From Isoetes taiwanensis (lineage: Eukaryota > Streptophyta > Lycopodiopsida > Isoetales > Isoetaceae): 64,000 bases of DNA. A model generated the notes under the pieces. It worked only from the letters and a program-made list of their open reading frames with translations, was not told where the DNA came from and did no database searches. Location: the NCBI GenBank assembly GCA_021234155.1, contig JAJEKV010000025.1:4431773-4495772 (forward strand). The letters run 5' to 3'. The position numbers were made by a program, and so were the translations under genes. This document shows positions 34,166 to 46,042 of the stretch, one piece after another. Position 1 is the first letter of the stretch. Each line of letters opens with the position of its first letter.

Positions 34166-35708
34166 TGTGACGTTCCATATATTTATATGGTATACGTATA
34201 ACTATACTGACACGTCACGAGCCGAGGATACGCCATCATGGGGGGTATGTAACCTAACCACAAAGGATTAATTTAGCTATGCTAAATTAATAAGGGTTTA
34301 ATTAAAGGATAATTACCTATAATTATGGGATAATTGTCTAATTAACTTAATTAAGCTAATTAAGTTAAGCTAATTAACTAATTAGATAGAGCACACCTGG
34401 CCAAACTCGATTGGCCAGGAGAAGGATGCTAATTTGAGGCAGCAAATTGGATCCCTATCCCAATTTGCCCTTCAAATCGAACCCGTGAGGCGAGGGAGCG
34501 GATGAGCTTGACCCTATTCAAGATGGAGATCCCACATGACAACGGTTCCAACCGTAATCGGGTTAGTGAATAGGTTAATTTGGTATTTCTAGGGCCGGTG
34601 CCTCCTCGCTAGGCTTCTCATTTAATCTTTGATGTGGATTAACCCTTGTTTGATAATTAGAACTGTTCTCAACTCTTGATTATGCACCGTCTGGATGGAT
34701 GTATCTTTGGTAGTATCTCTGTTAGTTCTTCCGGAAAAACAGGGATTAAGGGGGTAGAGACCCTCGAACCCATGTGTATTTAGTATGCTTCTATTAGCTC
34801 GATAATACCTAGTAATGCGGCTGTGTACAAGATCCCAGAATTTTGTAGAATCTATGGCATCATTGAAGCACCCGGATAAAGTAGTAGTGATGAAGTGTGG
34901 GGTGGGGTCTGCTTTGACATAAAAGGCTATGGGGACTCCTTCGAGCTAGGCCTAATAGTCGAGTCCCAAGAGGGCGGGTATGGGTCGACACTCCCCGGGG
35001 CAGATGGTGTGATCATCATGCACTTTGAAGATAAAGTTAGGGGAGTAGATCGGCACGGATCGCGGGGGACTGATGGGACGCGTGTTCTCTAGCTCACCCA
35101 TGGATTCACCTGCGACTAAGGAAGGACACTTCTCATTTTGCCTCATCGGGACGGGAGATGTAACCCTGAGTAGTCCCCGGGGGTGATTCCTTGGGATTAC
35201 TGCGTCTAAGGAAGGCTACAATGGCGCCATAGCTTGATTCAACTCATCTGCAAAGTGTGCACAGGATGGGCGGATGGAGTGGACACCTAGCCAATGTTCT
35301 ATGCCAGCCAACGCCATGTTAAGATTCTGTCTGCTGATCTCCTGAGACCTAGCCGTCAGTCGATCCCCATTGGAGTCTGAGCCGGGGTAGAAGCTTGGGT
35401 TTGGGATGTTTTCCTTAGCATTAGATGTATCTTCTCTGTTATCATCAGTTGGATGGATGTGCCACCCTTCGTGGTGGTTATTTATGATATGATTATGCTG
35501 TGTGCTAACCTTGTATTCACGCTTCCGCGACGTAGGAGTCCCATTGAAGGCGTGGACCGAATGACACCCGTGTCCTTCACCCGGCATCTTTCCATGGATG
35601 GTCCGAGTTAGACGGAGGGCCCTGCTCATGGTGAGCTGATTGCCATGGGAGGGGGAAGTCCCTGTATGTATATGTCCGGAGCGCCGTATATGTTCGGGGA
35701 GCGTCACA
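34166..35708 (+). repeat. E1 3' LTR (full length, 1,543 bp)
   Basis: Starts TGTGACG and ends CGTCACA, a perfect 7-base inverted pair. The end is supported by the ACAAT duplication and by homology of its last half to the E2 LTRs. Confidence 0.95.
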
Positions 35709-35713
35709 ACAAT
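35709..35713. repeat. E1 target-site duplication ACAAT (right)
   Basis: Exact match to 25,850-25,854, directly after the CGTCACA end of the 3' LTR. Confidence 0.95.
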
Positions 35714-36350
35714 TCAACATGGCAGCAAATAACTTGGCATATAGTTTACTCACCGAAATCATCTGATAATTCCCTGGATCAATTTCATCTCCATTTTTGT
35801 GTAGAAGGATAGCTCTATTTAGTTGCCAAGTGCATGGAAAGCCTTCACCCAAGACAGAGTAAAATAGTGATAACAATGCTATATGTACAGAATTACCTAC
35901 CCATTTAAATATTTCCGCCACCAACCCTAATGCATCGGTTGCTTCACCATTGGCAAGCTTACTTAACCCTTCTTCTAGACCGTCCAATGTGAAGCACCAC
36001 TTTGCATCTTGCAAATATTCAAGACTATTGAGTTCATTAACATTTGGCATATGATAGAGTTTATGCACACGGCCAATCAGTGTTGTTGGGTCCAAGCGCG
36101 TCTCCTCCTGCATTTTAGGCTTAAGCTCCTTCTAAAACCGTTTGGGATCCGCTATAGTATCTTTTATTATGTCTTTCTGTCTCTGATAGACATATTTTTT
36201 CTTTTTCGATTTAGTCAACGCCACATATTCTTTTTTGAGCTTCTACCTATCTGTTCCTTTTGTAGGCTGGACCCCTATGTCGATCTATATGATGACATAC
36301 AGCAGCATAAGCAGTTGGGCAGTGTTAGAACAACCCATGAGATTTGATCC
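35709..36350 (-). mobile_element. LINE (non-LTR), 5' part, split by element E1
   Basis: This is the upstream half of the LINE at 24,178-25,854. Minus-strand RT N-terminal blocks include LEEGLSKLANGEATDALGLV (about 35,980-35,920), FPCTWQLNRAILLHKNGDEI (about 35,840-35,780) and SVSKLYAKLFAAML (about 35,755-35,720). Removing E1 plus one ACAAT copy brings the two RT halves together. The 5' end fades near 36,350 with stops, so it is truncated or worn. Confidence 0.85.
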
Positions 36351-39193
36351 TTGGTTGATATATTGCAAACTGCGTCCTGCCGAAGGAGCTTAACCACGGA
36401 CATCGGATGACAATCAGGTCATCGCTATGGTAGACAATTGCTTTTGCTCTGTGGTATCTTTAACTGGTAATCGCAATGGGTGGCACGATTGGTAGTCCAC
36501 CGCTAAACAATTTGTAGACGGAAAACCGGGGGAGGATCTAGTGTAGTGGACTATGTCTTTGGTGCTGGCGGGATATGCATGTCGTCAAGCACTTCCGGTG
36601 GGAACAACTAATAGGGATGAAGAGATCATTTCGACCACTTACCACTTTACTTGAAGTTGGCTTGGCGGGTTATGCGAACCCCACATTACCTTGACTCCTC
36701 ACATGCCTCGGTACTGCGATTGGATTATGAACATGCGGGGGCTTATGCCGGATGCTTATAGATGACCTGGCAGAAATTTTGCAATATCCTACACTAGAGC
36801 AACAGAACAGGCAACCTGGCGATGTGCTTAGGACTACAGCAGAGAGAGATGCTTTGGGATAAAGCTGCCCGCGAAGACCTCCAGGAACACAACCTTCCCG
36901 TAATCAATGGTTTGATGCTCAGTGCAAAGGAACACAAATCTTGTGTAAATGTAACCTACTTTACGCCCATATCGGAGTCAAGGTGATTACCGCATCTTCC
37001 TTAAAGCTAAGAAAGCCCGGTACATTCTGCACAAGCATCAAAGGGAAAATGTTTACCTCTGGAACGTCACCTCGGGACCTTACGGCGAAGGGTTCTTAGG
37101 AAAGCCCGATCCCCAGGAACATCACTCCCGAAGCGGTGGAGGCAATACTTGCAATGACTATATGGGACCCTCGGGGTGCACATGCGAAGATACCCTCGCC
37201 AAGAAGGCTCTGATCTTTGGAAATCCGCAGTTAGGACGTGGAACAAGGCTTACGGCGTCTTGCCAATGGGAAAGTTCGGACTGATGGTATGCAAAAGCGA
37301 AATTGTTAAATTAGGCGGGGCCATCCATAATACCGATCTTGTGCCTTGTTCAACAAGGCATTACAGAAAGGCTTCCACGGCGGTGAATAATAGCTCTGAG
37401 TTGTTCCCATCTATAAAGGCCCGGACACACTCGCCAAACCAATTATCGAACAATCATGGTTGAGTTCAATGTTTACCAAAATTGCTTGCCGATTCTCGAA
37501 GTGATTGGCCGAATCGGCTGGCGGCGAGATCACGAGCCCTCACCAGGCGGATTCCAGACCCAGACACTCAACCGTTGACCACATCTTCACATTGCGAACT
37601 CACGGTTGAAAACGCCAGAACCGCCATCGCCATCTATATTGTTGCCGTGGATTTTGCGAAGGCATTTGACACCTGCCTCGGGGAAAAATTATGGGCAAGA
37701 TTGCGATGGTTTGGGGGGTTCTATTAGATTTGCGAATCGAATACACAATGCTATATGAAAGATGCTTCGAGGTTAGGTTCGCGGTAGACAAGCCAACCAT
37801 TTGATATTTGTATGACGGGGGTTAAATCCGGGGATGCCCTCTCTCCCCCAACATTGTTTGGGCTTTACATTGATCAATTGGAGAGCTGGCTTGCGATAAT
37901 GGGGGCGAGGGGCTCACCTTCTCTACCGGATCATCAAGCGGTTAATATATCGCGATGATGGGACCTCCTAACTTACACACCAGCGGACATGCAACGACAT
38001 CGATGCCTTGGACACATTTTGTCAAGCGACCCGATATGCACGCCAACTTGGCCAAGACTAAGGTGGTTTTCATATCATCTTCACGACGGTAGGATCCCTC
38101 CTTCGGTTATCGGTGCGAATGTGGAAGTAGCATTCACATAAAAATATTTGGTAGTGGAGTTTCCTTCTACTATGCACCGGGACACATCCATCCTGCTACG
38201 AAGTTACTGCAAGGCCGGAAGGCACTATATGCAATGCAAAACAATAGTCATAGAACGAAGTTGTATGATTGGACCCATCACCACACTGTTCAAGGTCTTA
38301 GTGGAGCCTCCTCGTCCTTTTATCTGGGGTTGAAGTATGGGGCCCGTGAGTATCCCCTCGCTACTTGGAATGACTTGGAGCAGTCTGCGAGAAAAGCCTT
38401 CTTGATGATAATGAGCACTAGGGGTGAAGTCCACAGTCCCATATCAAATTCTCTGCGGGGAGGCGGGATTCTTGCATCTTGAGAGGGCGGCCCTTGATCG
38501 CCACATTGTCTATTTTCTCGGTGGTGGTCAATATGGACGATGTTCGTCTCCCCAAACTAGCTTATATCATGGCAATGGGGCCCAATGCCCAATGCCGGAG
38601 GGAAAAGAGAGCTCAATGGATGGCTAGATGGAATGTGCAGGAGCACGCAGTGCATACATGTGCAAACAGAGGCGGTCGCCATAGCTTGAGGCAATATCTT
38701 GACGCTTTGCTTCATCAGCAAAGCTTTGGAATGCCGGTGCCCTTGAACAGGTCAAGACAAAGCACACTACCGCCACATAAATCCCACATTGGAATGAGGC
38801 CCGCAATGCTACCAAGGCCCACTTGCCCATGAAAAGCCTTGAGACTCATTGCCTCCATTCGCCGCAGGGGGCACATCATCTTCGAATTGAGACAGGCAGA
38901 TGGATTGGTGAGCCACGTCCGATTGCAGGCTCTGTCAATCTTTGCCAAATGGATGAATCTCATACTCTTCAAAGTTGCCCAGCATATGATCAAATCCGGA
39001 CGCGCTATGCTGAGTTGGTCAGTACTGGCCAGCCGCTACATGTGACATTGAGCACGGCATTCGTACGGGTGCTAGGATCATACCTTCAGGAGGTCATGGA
39101 CATGCGAGATCAGTTATGTCCCCGGGCACGTGCTTGACATGTACATACACATTTATTTCATGATGATGTATACTTGTACAGTTTGATAGCATT

Positions 39194-39264
39194 CTTATTA
39201 CTGCCACGGTTTTTCCCTCGAAAACCCTTCGGGGCGAGGGTTTTTTAACCCGGACAGTAATAAG
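39194..39264 (+). other. 3'-terminal stem-loop of LINE
   Basis: Outer arms CTTATTACTG (39,194-39,203) and CAGTAATAAG (39,255-39,264) are perfect complements. Inner arms CCCTCG (39,215-39,220) and CGAGGG (39,235-39,240) also pair. It lies shortly before the (TTATTC)n tail. A related hairpin with different paired bases is at 40,302-40,367. Confidence 0.85.
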
Positions 39265-39320
39265 TTTGTTGCGCTCCTTCTGGGTCCCATAGGCCGATTG
39301 GTCTCAGTGGACGATAAAAA

Positions 39321-39351
39321 ACTATTCTTATTCTTATTCTTATTCTTTTAT
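39321..39351 (+). repeat. (TTATTC)n LINE tail
   Basis: About four hexamer units follow GATAAAAAAC at the 3' end of the LINE. Similar simple-repeat tails end the fragments at 40,118 and 50,428. Confidence 0.85.
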
Positions 39352-39352
39352 A

Positions 39353-40117
39353 CGCTTCTCTTTTTGCCTTACATGATGCATCAAACCAACTATTACAAGG
39401 CAATCCTTTCAACTTTCTATCTGAGACAAAACAATTGGTAGCAACATCAATACCAGTTCTGCCAAATTTTTACTCAGTGCATCAGTATCCCTAGGCCAGC
39501 TTGAGCCTTATGATAGTTCACGCGAATTTTGGACTTAAAGACATTATAGTCCTGACTGCGTACGTATTTGGAGAGAGAGGGAGGGGAGGTCCCTCTCTTA
39601 CGATCGCTCTAGCCGCAGGCACGGGAGAAAGTGCAAACGAACAAATTACCCTTACACTGATTAGTATGCCTCATAATATATGGTTTCTAGGTTATACAAA
39701 AGCCATATACCAACCACTAGTGTCTAAACATTCAAGAGCCAAGTGTGGTAATTTGCATGTGCCAACCCATGTACATGCACGACATACCTCAATGTCAAAC
39801 AAAGAGGCTCGACCTCCAAGGTAGCATGCCAGAACAAAATATGATGTCTAACTTTTCACTCCCAATTCTTCTTGCCGAAAAAGCTTTACACCTTCCACCT
39901 TATTCCAGAATTGTAAGGAAATTAATGGCCCCATATTTGGAATCCATAAAGAATTACCAATCAAATGCCTGTGAAAAATGCGAGAAATGTAAAAAAATGT
40001 GGCTCCAACGACTCCAAAATGACTAGCAGCTATGAAAAGGAAAGAGAAAAGCATCTAACATATTTTATGGTTCTCATGAGGACTCGCATCGTGCATCCAA
40101 AACTGCTGGATAGGCTC
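39353..40117. other. No gene seen
   Basis: The open frame at 39,501-39,824 has no domain and no support. Otherwise non-coding. Confidence 0.55.
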
Positions 40118-40430
40118 TTTCATTCATTCATTCATTCATCTTAGCAGGTGTTTTACATTGGTTAAGAGCGGGTAGCCGCACATCGCAGACTACCCAAAAA
40201 ACTAATTATAAAGTGTTACAGTTATGCAGCTAAAAAAACTCCTCGATGGAGTTGTTAAAATAACAAAGTATGATGAGATGTTGGATGATGTACCTGCTGA
40301 AGGCTTATCACCGGGATTAAAAGACCTCGCCCTTTTGGGTTTCGAGGAAAAACCCTAGTGATAAGCCCTCCGCAACGGGCTAAGACAATTGTCAGGCTAC
40401 TACAATGGTTCCCAAAATATGAATATCGAC
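40118..40430 (-). mobile_element. 3' end of a SINE/LINE-like element with (GAAT)n tail
   Basis: On the minus strand a hairpin region (40,367-40,302) is followed by unrelated 3' sequence and a tail of five GAAT units (plus-strand CATTCATTCATT at about 40,121-40,138). The hairpin matches that of the plus-strand LINE at 39,194-39,264. A second small hairpin GGGTAG...CTACCC lies at 40,170-40,196. Confidence 0.65.
40302..40367 (-). other. Stem-loop related to the LINE 3' hairpin
   Basis: Arms GGCTTATCAC (40,302-40,311) and GTGATAAGCC (40,358-40,367) pair perfectly. The inner CCTCG / CGAGG also pairs. Read on the minus strand it aligns along its length with 39,194-39,264. Confidence 0.85.
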
Positions 40431-41988
40431 GAAGCCAGAAAGTGCATGTTAACTGAATCCCTACACAACATAAACACTATGACATATACATGAAATAAAA
40501 AACCTTCAAAATAAAAAGGGCTAGTCACGCGTGCCATGCAAAACAATAAACATAACATAAATAGAGAGAGAAGGAGAGAATTAATGAATTATACATAATT
40601 AAAAGGGAGAGGTGGGATGGGTTCAAGAGGAAGAGAAAAGGAAACTACTGAGACAAAGAAGAAACAATGATTTGAGAAGCTGAAGAAGATTCCAGCTGTA
40701 GAAACCTAAATAAGATGTTCAAAACTACATGCAAAATATGCATGCATTCATGCTCCTCCTCCTGTGTATCTCGATCCAACGGAGTAGATCGATTCGCATT
40801 ATATGCTTATATGTAGTATGCTATGCTATGGGAAACCCAGTTTGATTCCTCGACATATCATATATATAAAAAAAAGAAGGGTTTTTTTTTTTTTTTTTTT
40901 TTTTTGGGGAGGGAGGGAGCAATAAACCATAAACAATTACAACAAGGGCAATTTATAGTTTTTGTATAAGACATTTATAGCTAAGTTGAATAGAAGTAGA
41001 TAAAATTGAGATTTCTTTGTCTTCGTTTGGTTCATGATTCAAGCACATTTCCATTTGGTCCATGGTTCAAGCACATTTTTGTAGAAATTATAAGTTCCCA
41101 ATTCCTCATCACTTTGTACATATAAAACATGATTTAATAAATGCTATTTCATTGCCTAGATTATCTCTATTGAGGTATGTAGTTGTTGCTTGAAATATTT
41201 GAAGTATGGGTTGATGCCTCTATTTGTAGTTACCTTATACTACACACAAAAGGTTACGGTTATTTTACACCACATGCAGGAATTGCAGCAAACATTTGTG
41301 TTGATTTGGTTAAAGGTAGTTAGGAGTAAAGTGTTAGGAGTAAAACAGTGCCAGCCTTCTATTATGTTATACCTTCTTTATCCACGTATGTTATTGTATG
41401 TGTTCATGTTAGGATATGTCCCAGACTATTGAAAATGGACTATTCTAAAGCAAATTCCTCCAGTTGCATTTTATGTATGGTACAACAACTTCATGGTTGC
41501 CAACATCTTCAAGTTAAACTTAAGAAGTTTGCTTTATTTTATATTAAATCCTTTACAACCATCACAAATGAAGAAGCTTGCTCTAAACACAGCTAGTGAT
41601 ACCATCACTCATCCTTACACAAATGTATTAAGTTACCATAATCATAGTAATAACATGAGCCTATGATTTTCGGTAGCAGTGAATTTTCCCGACCTTTAAA
41701 TTGTCTCAAACCCGCTTACTTTGTGGGATACCATTCTGATCTACATAAGTTAGAGTTTCAATATGTCAAAGGTTTGAGGGAGGAAATGGTATAGAAAGTT
41801 GAACAGGAGGAGCTAGATACAGAGATGTCCTTCCAAACAGGTTTTACAGAGCCGATTGAAATGACTGGAATGGTTGATTGTGATCAAGGGGGCAGATTAC
41901 ATTCCTTAGGCAGGGTCTGGAATCCTTAAGTCCGTGTTTTAAAGTCTGATTTTTCCTGAGATTGTTGCTGGCAGACAATTTCTTCTTG
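40431..41988. other. No gene seen; poly-T run
   Basis: AT-rich. A 24-base T run lies at 40,882-40,905, followed by a G/A-rich stretch. It is possibly the poly(A) tail of a minus-strand retroelement, but no coding remnant is next to it. Open frames near 41,190-41,600 lack domains. Confidence 0.55.
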
Positions 41989-43095
41989 TGTTCTTTCTCT
42001 TATGGATCTTGCAGGTGCCTATTTTATTTTTTGGTATAGAGCTAAGGATGTGGGTGAGATGTACAGATGGTGGTGTATAAAAATTGAAGGCTTAGACTTG
42101 TGGAAATAAACTGCACAATTCTTGTGTAGTAAAGCCATAGATTTGTCATAGAAGCTTGGTTCTCTGTCCCAACTTCCTAACATAGCCTATTTCTTGTTGC
42201 ACGGTGCAAATTTTTGCTTGCAAATTAAGATTTCTTTTGCAGAGCTGTGAATGGGCTCTTTTGCCTTGTGATTTTGTATGCACATATGCCTCTCTTATAG
42301 CAAATTATGCTACCGAGTCGTTTGCTTATTCTCTTAGCCTATTCTGCCATTTGGAGTTTACTTGTAGGCCAGCATTTAATCGCTCTTGAATTATAGTGTG
42401 GAGCTATGTATGCTAGTTTTGCTTCCTGTGCTTGGATATGCTAGCTTATATGAACCGTTCTTTAACTTATATACTCCAGTTTGCATGCATCAGTACAGGA
42501 GTCTATGTAGATTATTTACATCCAGTTCTAAATCTATAAACCGAAGCCCTTGTGTTTTTCGAGCCAAATTTCAAACCTAATATTAGAGTTAGCGTGAAAC
42601 ATCATTTGCGAGGAGGTGGTAAAGGGGTTCATTGTATGTCAGACCACACTCTAGGGCCAATTTGGTATCCTTTCGATCTATTTTTTTTTTTTCCAGATGA
42701 GGCATTGCTGGTGAAGAGATTGCAGCTGTTGATAAGGAGCTTCAGAGATGTCCAACCAAAGGTTGCTTATGGCTGCCTCCTTGCATATTTTTTCTTGCTT
42801 ATTTTGCTTATTGAATTTTTTCTGCATATAGCCTTCTTGAATTTTTCTGCTTTGCCTCTATCTTCTTAACAGCTTCAAGCACACCATTGGGTAAAAGAAG
42901 TGATTGGTTCGGCATTATGTCATTAAATGTTGGACATTGGGTCCAACCCCAACATGTTTGGGCCATTGCGGCCAAGTCAACATGAAAGCCTTCATATGAT
43001 GAGTCAGCCAGATTGAATGTTTGTGGCAGCCTCGATTCATCTCCGATTACAAGGGGAGTTGATAAAGAGAAATGTTCGTGGCAGCTATTTCTTGT

Positions 43096-43758
43096 AAGAT
43101 ATAATTATGGTCCTAGAGCTTCAGAAATTTGTGCTACAGGTAGTGAACTTCGACTTCTTCTCATCTTTAGTATTGTGATCGCTACTAGGTAAGGAAAACA
43201 CACGATTGAGCTAGTGCAAGTTTCTCTTACTTGTAGACACGCTAGTGGCAATATCTTAAGGTATTTGTTACAAGAGAGAAAAAAGAACAAAAATACAACA
43301 TAACATAGCATCATGGCATCATCTAGTGCTAGTAGTTCCTTCGTGCTCTAGAATCCCATCAGCTAGTTTATCCAAAGATAGATAGTAGATAAATAAATAA
43401 ATAGATAAACATTCTAACATCCAATGAGACATGCAAGATTCCAAAAAGATTAATTTCAATAAGCTTAAAATTTCTGGAGGGAATTTTGAGCTGATTTGGC
43501 GGGTCACGAGTCGCGGAGCCGCGAGTGGCGCCGCCATGTCTACTCAAAATTTCCACAAGAAGTTTTATGCTCACTAGAATTCTCCAACGAAATTTTAACC
43601 ACCATCAAATTTAGCCCGTTCTTGAAGAGATCTTGCCCATTCTTGAAGAGATCTTGGTATCTGCGGCACTCTTTTCCTCTAAGTTTGCTTTCTGAAGTTT
43701 GTCATTGAATTTTTCTTTCATAAACTCTGTTGTGGCTAGATTCAAATTAAAAATTTTT
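43096..43758. other. Insertion in duplication copy 2
   Basis: About 660 bases interrupt the shared sequence between GTGGCAGCTATTTCTT and GCCACTCATTAG. Inside are a 25-base imperfect inverted repeat (43,466-43,490 with 43,543-43,567), an inverted copy of the GGTGGTTAAAATTT module (43,585-43,612) and a two-copy TTCTTGAAGAGATCTT repeat (about 43,618-43,656). No coding region is seen. It could equally be a deletion in copy 1. Confidence 0.7.
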
Positions 43759-44740
43759 GCCACTCATTAGTTGTGGCAGCAATTCACTCTTGGTATCGAG
43801 ATGCAGGTGCGATGGAGGACCATTGAAATGCTAGAATGTGTCACTCGCTGGGCTTTCAGATCCAAATCGGCCTTTCCAAGCCTGATCCCGGGTTGATCTG
43901 CCGCCTCTGCACTTAAGGGTTTCAGACATGAAGCATGGAAGAAACGGTACACAGGGCTGCCAAATTCAAGGCCAGGTTCAAGCCGGATGGGCTTTGGGCG
44001 TAAACAGAGTCCGGAGGTGGCGCCTCCTAAAATTGGATGAAACTTCAACAAAGTTTAAGCTTTTTAAAAGATGTGAAATAAGGGCAAAATTTGATGGTGG
44101 TTAAAATTTTGAAGGAGACATTTCACTACCCGCCAGTCGGCTCTAAATTTCCTTCTCAAATTTCAACGTTGAGTGAAATTCCCATCTAAATTTTTTACTC
44201 CACCCTAAAATTTAGGTCGCTCTTGAACTCGATGTACCGGGACTCGCCTTTTCTTGAACTTATGAAGATTGTTCTTGAACTCTGATGCAGCCAGAACCTT
44301 ATTTAGGCCATTCTTGAACTTTGTCTATGACAACCAAAAGAAACCTTGAGAAGAAAAATGGTTGGTCATGCCATCAAGGCCAGAAGCCAGGGATGCAAAC
44401 GTCATAGCCAGGGACAAAAGCCAGTCGGAACAGGGAAGACCGCCGGAAGAAGCCTTGAGAGAAAAATGGATGAGGCGGGGCTGTGCAACGGGGTAGAAGG
44501 CGCCGATGACCAAAACACCCAAACAATTCAAGAGAATTTTTCGTTATGTAAAAACATGTCGAATAAGGCCGAAATTTTAAGGTGGTTAAAATTTAGTGTT
44601 AGCAATTTCTTGAAAGGATGAGGGAAGCCCACACGTCGTGTGTTTGGCGCCAGCTTAGCATATTCTAAGAATATTCGGCTGCCAAAATTTACAAACGGAA
44701 AAATGAATATGCCGCAGGGGCTGATTTGCAATTCAAAAAA

Positions 44741-46042
44741 ATGGGTCCCAGGGCCCAAAGCCGCAAGGTCTGGCGCCCTCGCTCTGGTCAGAAGCTTGGA
44801 GACAATTCCATTCAACATGCCGGTCCTAAGGAGCTGGATATGGTGAAGCTACTCCCCACAGAATGCGTAGAGTCTATCTTCTTTCCCTTGCCCCCTAGCC
44901 GCTTGAAGCAGCTCAGGTCAGTCTCTCATTCCTGGAATGCCTTCATCACTTCTCCGAACTTTAAACAGCGCTATTTTGCTGCTAACTCCGATACATGGTG
45001 GCTGGTTATGAGCGGACAAGATGCTGCTTACAATGTGGGAACTGATAAATGGTGTGCTTTTTCAACCAAGATTTTTGAACTGGAGCTGGGAAAATGGAAA
45101 ACTGAGCGGTCTGAAGAGGTGAGGTATTTTAGTGATGAAGAAGAGGAAGATGATGAGGATCGTTTTTGGGAGAATATTGGGAACCTAACCTGGAGCCGAG
45201 ATGGTGCACTGACATGTTGCATGGATTGTCCTATGGAAGAATCTGATTATGATTCTGATGATCCTAAACAGCCTGGGGTTAGGCTAGTAATTTTCAATAA
45301 CATGACTCTATCATGCAATCAGGTGGCCAATCTCTGGAAATGCTGGCAGCCCATTGGTGTGGGTATTCAATCAAAACCTGATGGGAAAGAGTACAGTCTG
45401 CTCATGGTTATGAATGTTGAAGACGGAATAGGAAGTAGCCTTTTTGTCTCAACTTATGACTCCATCACGAATGAGACAAAATCTGGGGTTGAGTGCAATA
45501 TCAGCAAGGTAAATGATGTTTATTGCAGTAATTTCATCTTGGAAGGTTGTTTTTACTTCCTTATGGAGTACCCAAAAATGTTGGGTTTTTCAGGACTCTA
45601 TTACAAATTAGATTCAAATTCTTGGTACTATTGGCATACCAATCTCCCATCAAAGTTCTTCTCACAGGTCTCTATTGAAACTAATCTGTTAAAATGTGGA
45701 GGAAGAATTTTGGCTGTTGGAGGAGATAAGAAGCAGTTAGTTGTAGTAGAGTTGAACAAGCCTTTGGAAGGAGAGGGATCAGCGGCTTCAGGCAGGGGTT
45801 GTAAAGTGATTCCTTCACCAAAGCATCATCAACATAAGCCTGGGACATGGAACAAGATTGCGACGATGCCCAAAACAATGTTGACAGAATTGAAAAAATC
45901 CTCAAAGTCCTTTAGAGCATTTGGAAATGATTTTTTTATTTTTGTGCTCCCTAAGAAAAAGCTCAAAGCTGGCCAGAAAGGGGTGATGTATGTCCTTGAG
46001 TCTTGTAGATGGCAATGGATGGCATCATTCCCTGAGACATGA
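44741..46042 (+). pseudogene. F-box gene duplicate, C-terminally truncated
   Basis: The duplicate of 19,228-20,739 has the same F-box (LLPTECVESIF), acidic run and kelch-like blocks. It is open for 433 codons from MGPRAQ. A 2-base deletion after FPET (46,037-46,042) creates an immediate TGA. The Tyr/Gly/Asp-rich tail of about 70 residues present in copy 1 is lost, and additional one-base deletions lie downstream (about 46,150-46,185). Amino-acid changes elsewhere are few. It could still give a protein with F-box and propeller, so pseudogene status is likely but not certain. Confidence 0.8.

Larger units (their letters stand above)
25855..35708 (+). mobile_element. Ty3/gypsy element E1 carrying a histone H3-like ORF
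   Basis: The 9.85-kb element is bounded by TGTGACG...CGTCACA and flanked by the perfect duplication ACAAT (25,850-25,854; 35,709-35,713). Order: 5' LTR (3' third missing), leader, ORF A with C-terminal histone H3 fold, ORF B (unknown), gag, protease-RT-RNase H, partial integrase, polypurine tract, full 3' LTR. The second family member E2 shows that a chromodomain integrase end is ancestral; E1 has lost it. E1 lies inside a minus-strand LINE. Many stops make it inactive. Confidence 0.95.
36360..39352 (+). mobile_element. LINE (non-LTR), plus strand, heavily mutated
   Basis: RT blocks appear in different frames: AVDFAKAFDT and EKLWARLRWFG (about 37,645-37,715), GVKSGDALSP then PTLFGLYIDQLESWLA (about 37,815-37,890). 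Downstream come the LINE C-terminal region (KYLVVEFPSTMHRDTS, about 38,145; GLKYGAREYPLATW, about 38,330) and a Cys-containing end (LQSCPAYDQIRTRYAELV, about 38,965-39,020). Dense stops and frameshifts make it a relic. The same LINE clade as the minus-strand LINE is likely, since both share FGL-IDQLE. The 3' end has a stem-loop (39,194-39,264) and a (TTATTC)n tail to about 39,351. The 5' limit is approximate. Confidence 0.8.
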
